64,000 nucleotides of DNA from assembly GCF_900142065.1 (NCBI RefSeq), contig NZ_FSRJ01000003.1, positions 744,001 through 808,000 of the forward strand, read 5' to 3'. This document shows, piece after piece, positions 62,066-64,000 of this stretch (positions are counted from its first letter, which is position 1; every line of letters begins with the position of its first letter). The notes under the pieces were generated by a model. The model worked only from the letters and a program-made list of their open reading frames with translations, made no database searches and was not told where the DNA came from. The translations under genes and the position numbers were made by a program. This DNA is from Agromyces cerinus subsp. cerinus. Its GTDB lineage: Bacteria; Actinomycetota; Actinomycetes; Actinomycetales; Microbacteriaceae.

Positions 62066-62815
62066 ATGAGCACGAACGCCGCAGCGACCCCGCACCGCGC
62101 ACCAGCCATCACCAAGCCCGACGGCTCGATGGTGCGCGTGCTCGTGGTCGACGACGAGCACTCGCTCACCGAACTGCTCAAGATGGCGCTGAAGTACGAG
62201 GGATGGGACGTGCGCACGGCAGGCGACGGGCAGACCGCGGTGAAGGTCGCCCGTGAGTTCCGACCCGATGCGATCGTGCTCGACATCATGCTGCCCGACA
62301 TCGACGGCCTCGAGGTGCTGCAGCGCGTGCGGGCCGACGGCACCGAGACGCCCGTGCTCTTCCTCACCGCGAAGGACTCGCTCGACGACCGCATCGCGGG
62401 CCTCACGGCAGGTGGCGACGACTACGTCACGAAGCCGTTCAGCCTCGAAGAGGTCGTCGCGCGGCTGCGCGGACTCATCCGGCGTTCGACTCTCACCCTC
62501 GCCCAGGCGAAGGACCCGGTGCTCGTCGTCGGCGACCTGACCCTCGACGAGGACTCCTACGAGGTCTTCCGCGACGGCACGCCGATCGAGCTGACCGCGA
62601 CCGAGTTCGAGCTGCTGCGCTTCCTCATGCGCAACCCCCGCCGGGTGCTCTCGAAGGCCCAGATCCTCGACCGCGTGTGGAGCTACGACTTCGGCGGCAA
62701 GGAGTCGGTCGTCGAGCTCTACATCTCGTACCTGCGCAAGAAGATCGACGCGGGCCGCGAGCCCATGATCCACACCGTGCGCGGCGCCGGCTACATGCTG
62801 AAGGCCGCCGGATGA
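62066..62815 (+). CDS. OmpR/PhoB-type response regulator (TrcR/MprA-like)
   Basis: A 249-residue regulator. The first 22 residues are an unstructured extension before the receiver: VLVVDDEHSLTELLKMALKYEGWDVRTA, phosphoacceptor in AIVLDIMLPDIDGLEVL, the Thr in LFLTAKD and lysine in GGDDYVTKPFSLEEVVARLRGL; the C-terminal winged helix is IELTATEFELLRFLMRNPRRVLSKAQILDRVW and VVELYISYLRKKID. It overlaps the kinase gene by ATGA, and no ribosome-binding site precedes the start, suggesting a leaderless transcript. It is divergent from the MacB-type pump and probably controls it. Confidence 0.94.
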   Translation: MSTNAAATPHRAPAITKPDGSMVRVLVVDDEHSLTELLKMALKYEGWDVRTAGDGQTAVKVAREFRPDAIVLDIMLPDIDGLEVLQRVRADGTETPVLFLTAKDSLDDRIAGLTAGGDDYVTKPFSLEEVVARLRGLIRRSTLTLAQAKDPVLVVGDLTLDEDSYEVFRDGTPIELTATEFELLRFLMRNPRRVLSKAQILDRVWSYDFGGKESVVELYISYLRKKIDAGREPMIHTVRGAGYMLKAAG

Positions 62816-64000
62816 CGCGGCCGGGCGATCCCGGCTACGCGGCGTCGGCCCGGGCGACCGCGACGGCGGCGACGCCGTCCCAGCAGGAGGCTCCGGAGCT
62901 GCCGGCGGCGACGGAGGTCCCGCGCCGACGCGAGTGGACCCTGCAGCGACGCCTGCTCCTGGTGCTCGCCGGGCTCCTCGCCGCGGTCAGCGTGGTGGTC
63001 GGCGTCGTCAGCGTGAGCGTCTTCCACACGTCATCGGTGGCCGCGGTCGACGCCGACCTGCGTTCGGCGATGGACCGTGCGGAGTTGAACCTCCAGGGCC
63101 CCATGCCGTTCCCCGGCAGCGGTGAGGCCGCCACACCGCTCCTCGACGTCGCCGGCCAGTCCGCCGGCACGCTCGCCGCGGTCGTTCCCGATTCGGGTCA
63201 GGCCGATGCGGCCTACATCCCCGAGGACACCCAGGGCATCCTGAAGCTGCCGCCCCGCGCGACGGAGACACTCGCCGCGGTTCCCGATGACGGGCAGCCG
63301 CACACGATCGACATGGGCCGCCCCCTCGGCGAGTTCCGAGCGCTGTCGGAACGCAAGGACATCGCCCCCGAGACCCGAGTCGTGATCGCGCTGCCGCTCG
63401 CCGAGGTGAACGCCTCCGCGACGGAGCTCGGCGTGACGATCGCCGTCGTGGCGCTCGCCGGCCTCGTGCTGGCGCTCGGATTCGGTTCGCTCATCGTCCG
63501 GCGCGCCCTGGCGCCGCTGTCGCGCATGACCGAGACCGCCCAGCACGTCTCGGAGCTGCCGCTCGACCGCGGCGACGTCGCGCTCGCCGAACGCGTGCCC
63601 GTCGACGACGAACGCACCGAGGTCGGACGCCTCGGCGGCGCCTTCAACCGCATGCTCGGCCACGTGGCATCCGCTCTGTCTGCGCGCGAGGAGAGCGAGC
63701 AGAAGGTGCGCCGCTTCGTCGCCGACGCCTCCCACGAGCTGCGCACCCCGCTCGCCTCGATCCGCGGCTATGCCGAACTCACCCGGCTGCATGGCGGCGA
63801 GCTGCCGCCAGACGTCGTGCACGCGATCGGGCGCATCGAGTCCGAGTCGGTGCGCATGACGGAGCTCGTCGAAGACCTGCTCCTGCTCGCGCGGCTCGAC
63901 GAGGGGCGCGAACTCGGGGCGCTGCCGGTCGACCTCGGCCGCGTCGTCGTCGAGGCGGTCGGCGATGCGCAGGCGGCCGGTCCCGGTCACGACTGGGAGG
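62812..64000 (+). CDS. Sensor histidine kinase, 5' part (continues beyond the window)
   Basis: The first 396 residues of a kinase paired with the upstream regulator (ATGA overlap). It has a Pro/Ala-rich, basic cytoplasmic tail, a first membrane segment near residues 45-70 (LLLVLAGLLAAVSVVVGVVSVSV), an extracellular sensor of about 130 residues, a second membrane segment near 205-228 (IAVVALAGLVLALGFGSLIV), HAMP (ALAPLSRMTETAQHV), and the DHp domain with the phosphoacceptor histidine in VADASHELRTPLASIRGYAEL. The ATPase domain is cut off by the end of the window. The HisKA segment matches the TcrY/TrcS type. Confidence 0.92.
   Translation, partial: MTRPGDPGYAASARATATAATPSQQEAPELPAATEVPRRREWTLQRRLLLVLAGLLAAVSVVVGVVSVSVFHTSSVAAVDADLRSAMDRAELNLQGPMPFPGSGEAATPLLDVAGQSAGTLAAVVPDSGQADAAYIPEDTQGILKLPPRATETLAAVPDDGQPHTIDMGRPLGEFRALSERKDIAPETRVVIALPLAEVNASATELGVTIAVVALAGLVLALGFGSLIVRRALAPLSRMTETAQHVSELPLDRGDVALAERVPVDDERTEVGRLGGAFNRMLGHVASALSAREESEQKVRRFVADASHELRTPLASIRGYAELTRLHGGELPPDVVHAIGRIESESVRMTELVEDLLLLARLDEGRELGALPVDLGRVVVEAVGDAQAAGPGHDWE

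Overview
The window is roughly 70% GC by eye, with G/C-ending codons, dense genes, many 4-bp ATGA/GTGA start-stop overlaps and actinobacterial gene families (PucR, DUF5937, a RamB-like XRE regulator, AbiEi/DUF559 proteins, Pr6Pr membrane proteins). It looks like a chromosome segment of a high-GC actinobacterium of the Microbacteriaceae (Agromyces/Microbacterium type). I see no rRNA, tRNA, CRISPR array, insertion sequence or prophage. The genus is inferred from gene style, not from a marker gene.

Layout. 1-1.8 kb: end of an amino-acid ABC importer operon (binding protein, permease, ATPase). 1.8-7.1 kb: a minus-strand operon of a class V aminotransferase plus a MalEFG-type importer, divergent from a FadR-type GntR regulator; two copies of a 15-bp palindrome sit in the shared promoter region. 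7.2-9.4 kb: a Pr6Pr membrane protein converging by 104 bp on a Tat-exported lipoprotein of the flavin amine oxidase family whose motifs are circularly permuted (the main novelty candidate). 9.5-28 kb: amine and amino-acid catabolism: mmsA and a class III aminotransferase divergent from a PucR activator; a PuuB-like oxidase, cupin and aldehyde dehydrogenase operon; a potABCD-like polyamine importer. Interspersed are a VOC/HxlR pair, a RamB-like regulator, a cysteine hydrolase and a dienelactone hydrolase-like protein.

28-33.8 kb: a MacB-like ABC export operon (lipoprotein, adaptor, ATPase, permease) divergent from a two-component system. 34-38.3 kb: an AbiEi/DUF559 nuclease-like gene flanked by two long hairpins with a shared core, then the glyoxylate shunt genes aceA and aceB. 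38.4-44.8 kb: housekeeping and orphan genes (GNAT, MFS, DUF5937 regulator, quinone oxidoreductase, second Pr6Pr protein, hydrolase, YqaJ nuclease). 44.9-54.4 kb: a ROK-regulated carbohydrate cluster (Gfo/Idh dehydrogenase, RbsA/C/C/B-type importer, two sugar epimerases). 54.5-59.6 kb: a DUF1294 protein, a tandem pair of amidase-domain proteins and a secreted GH106-type glycosidase behind a LacI-like operator. 59.7-64 kb: a second MacB-type transporter divergent from a second two-component system, whose kinase runs off the end.

Themes. Uptake and breakdown of polyamines, amino acids and sugars are each paired with a local regulator. Two transporter/two-component modules share one layout. Strong stem-loops mark most operon ends. 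The octamer CGGATGCC and its complement are far more frequent than composition predicts. Start positions were chosen by eye from ribosome-binding sites and overlaps.
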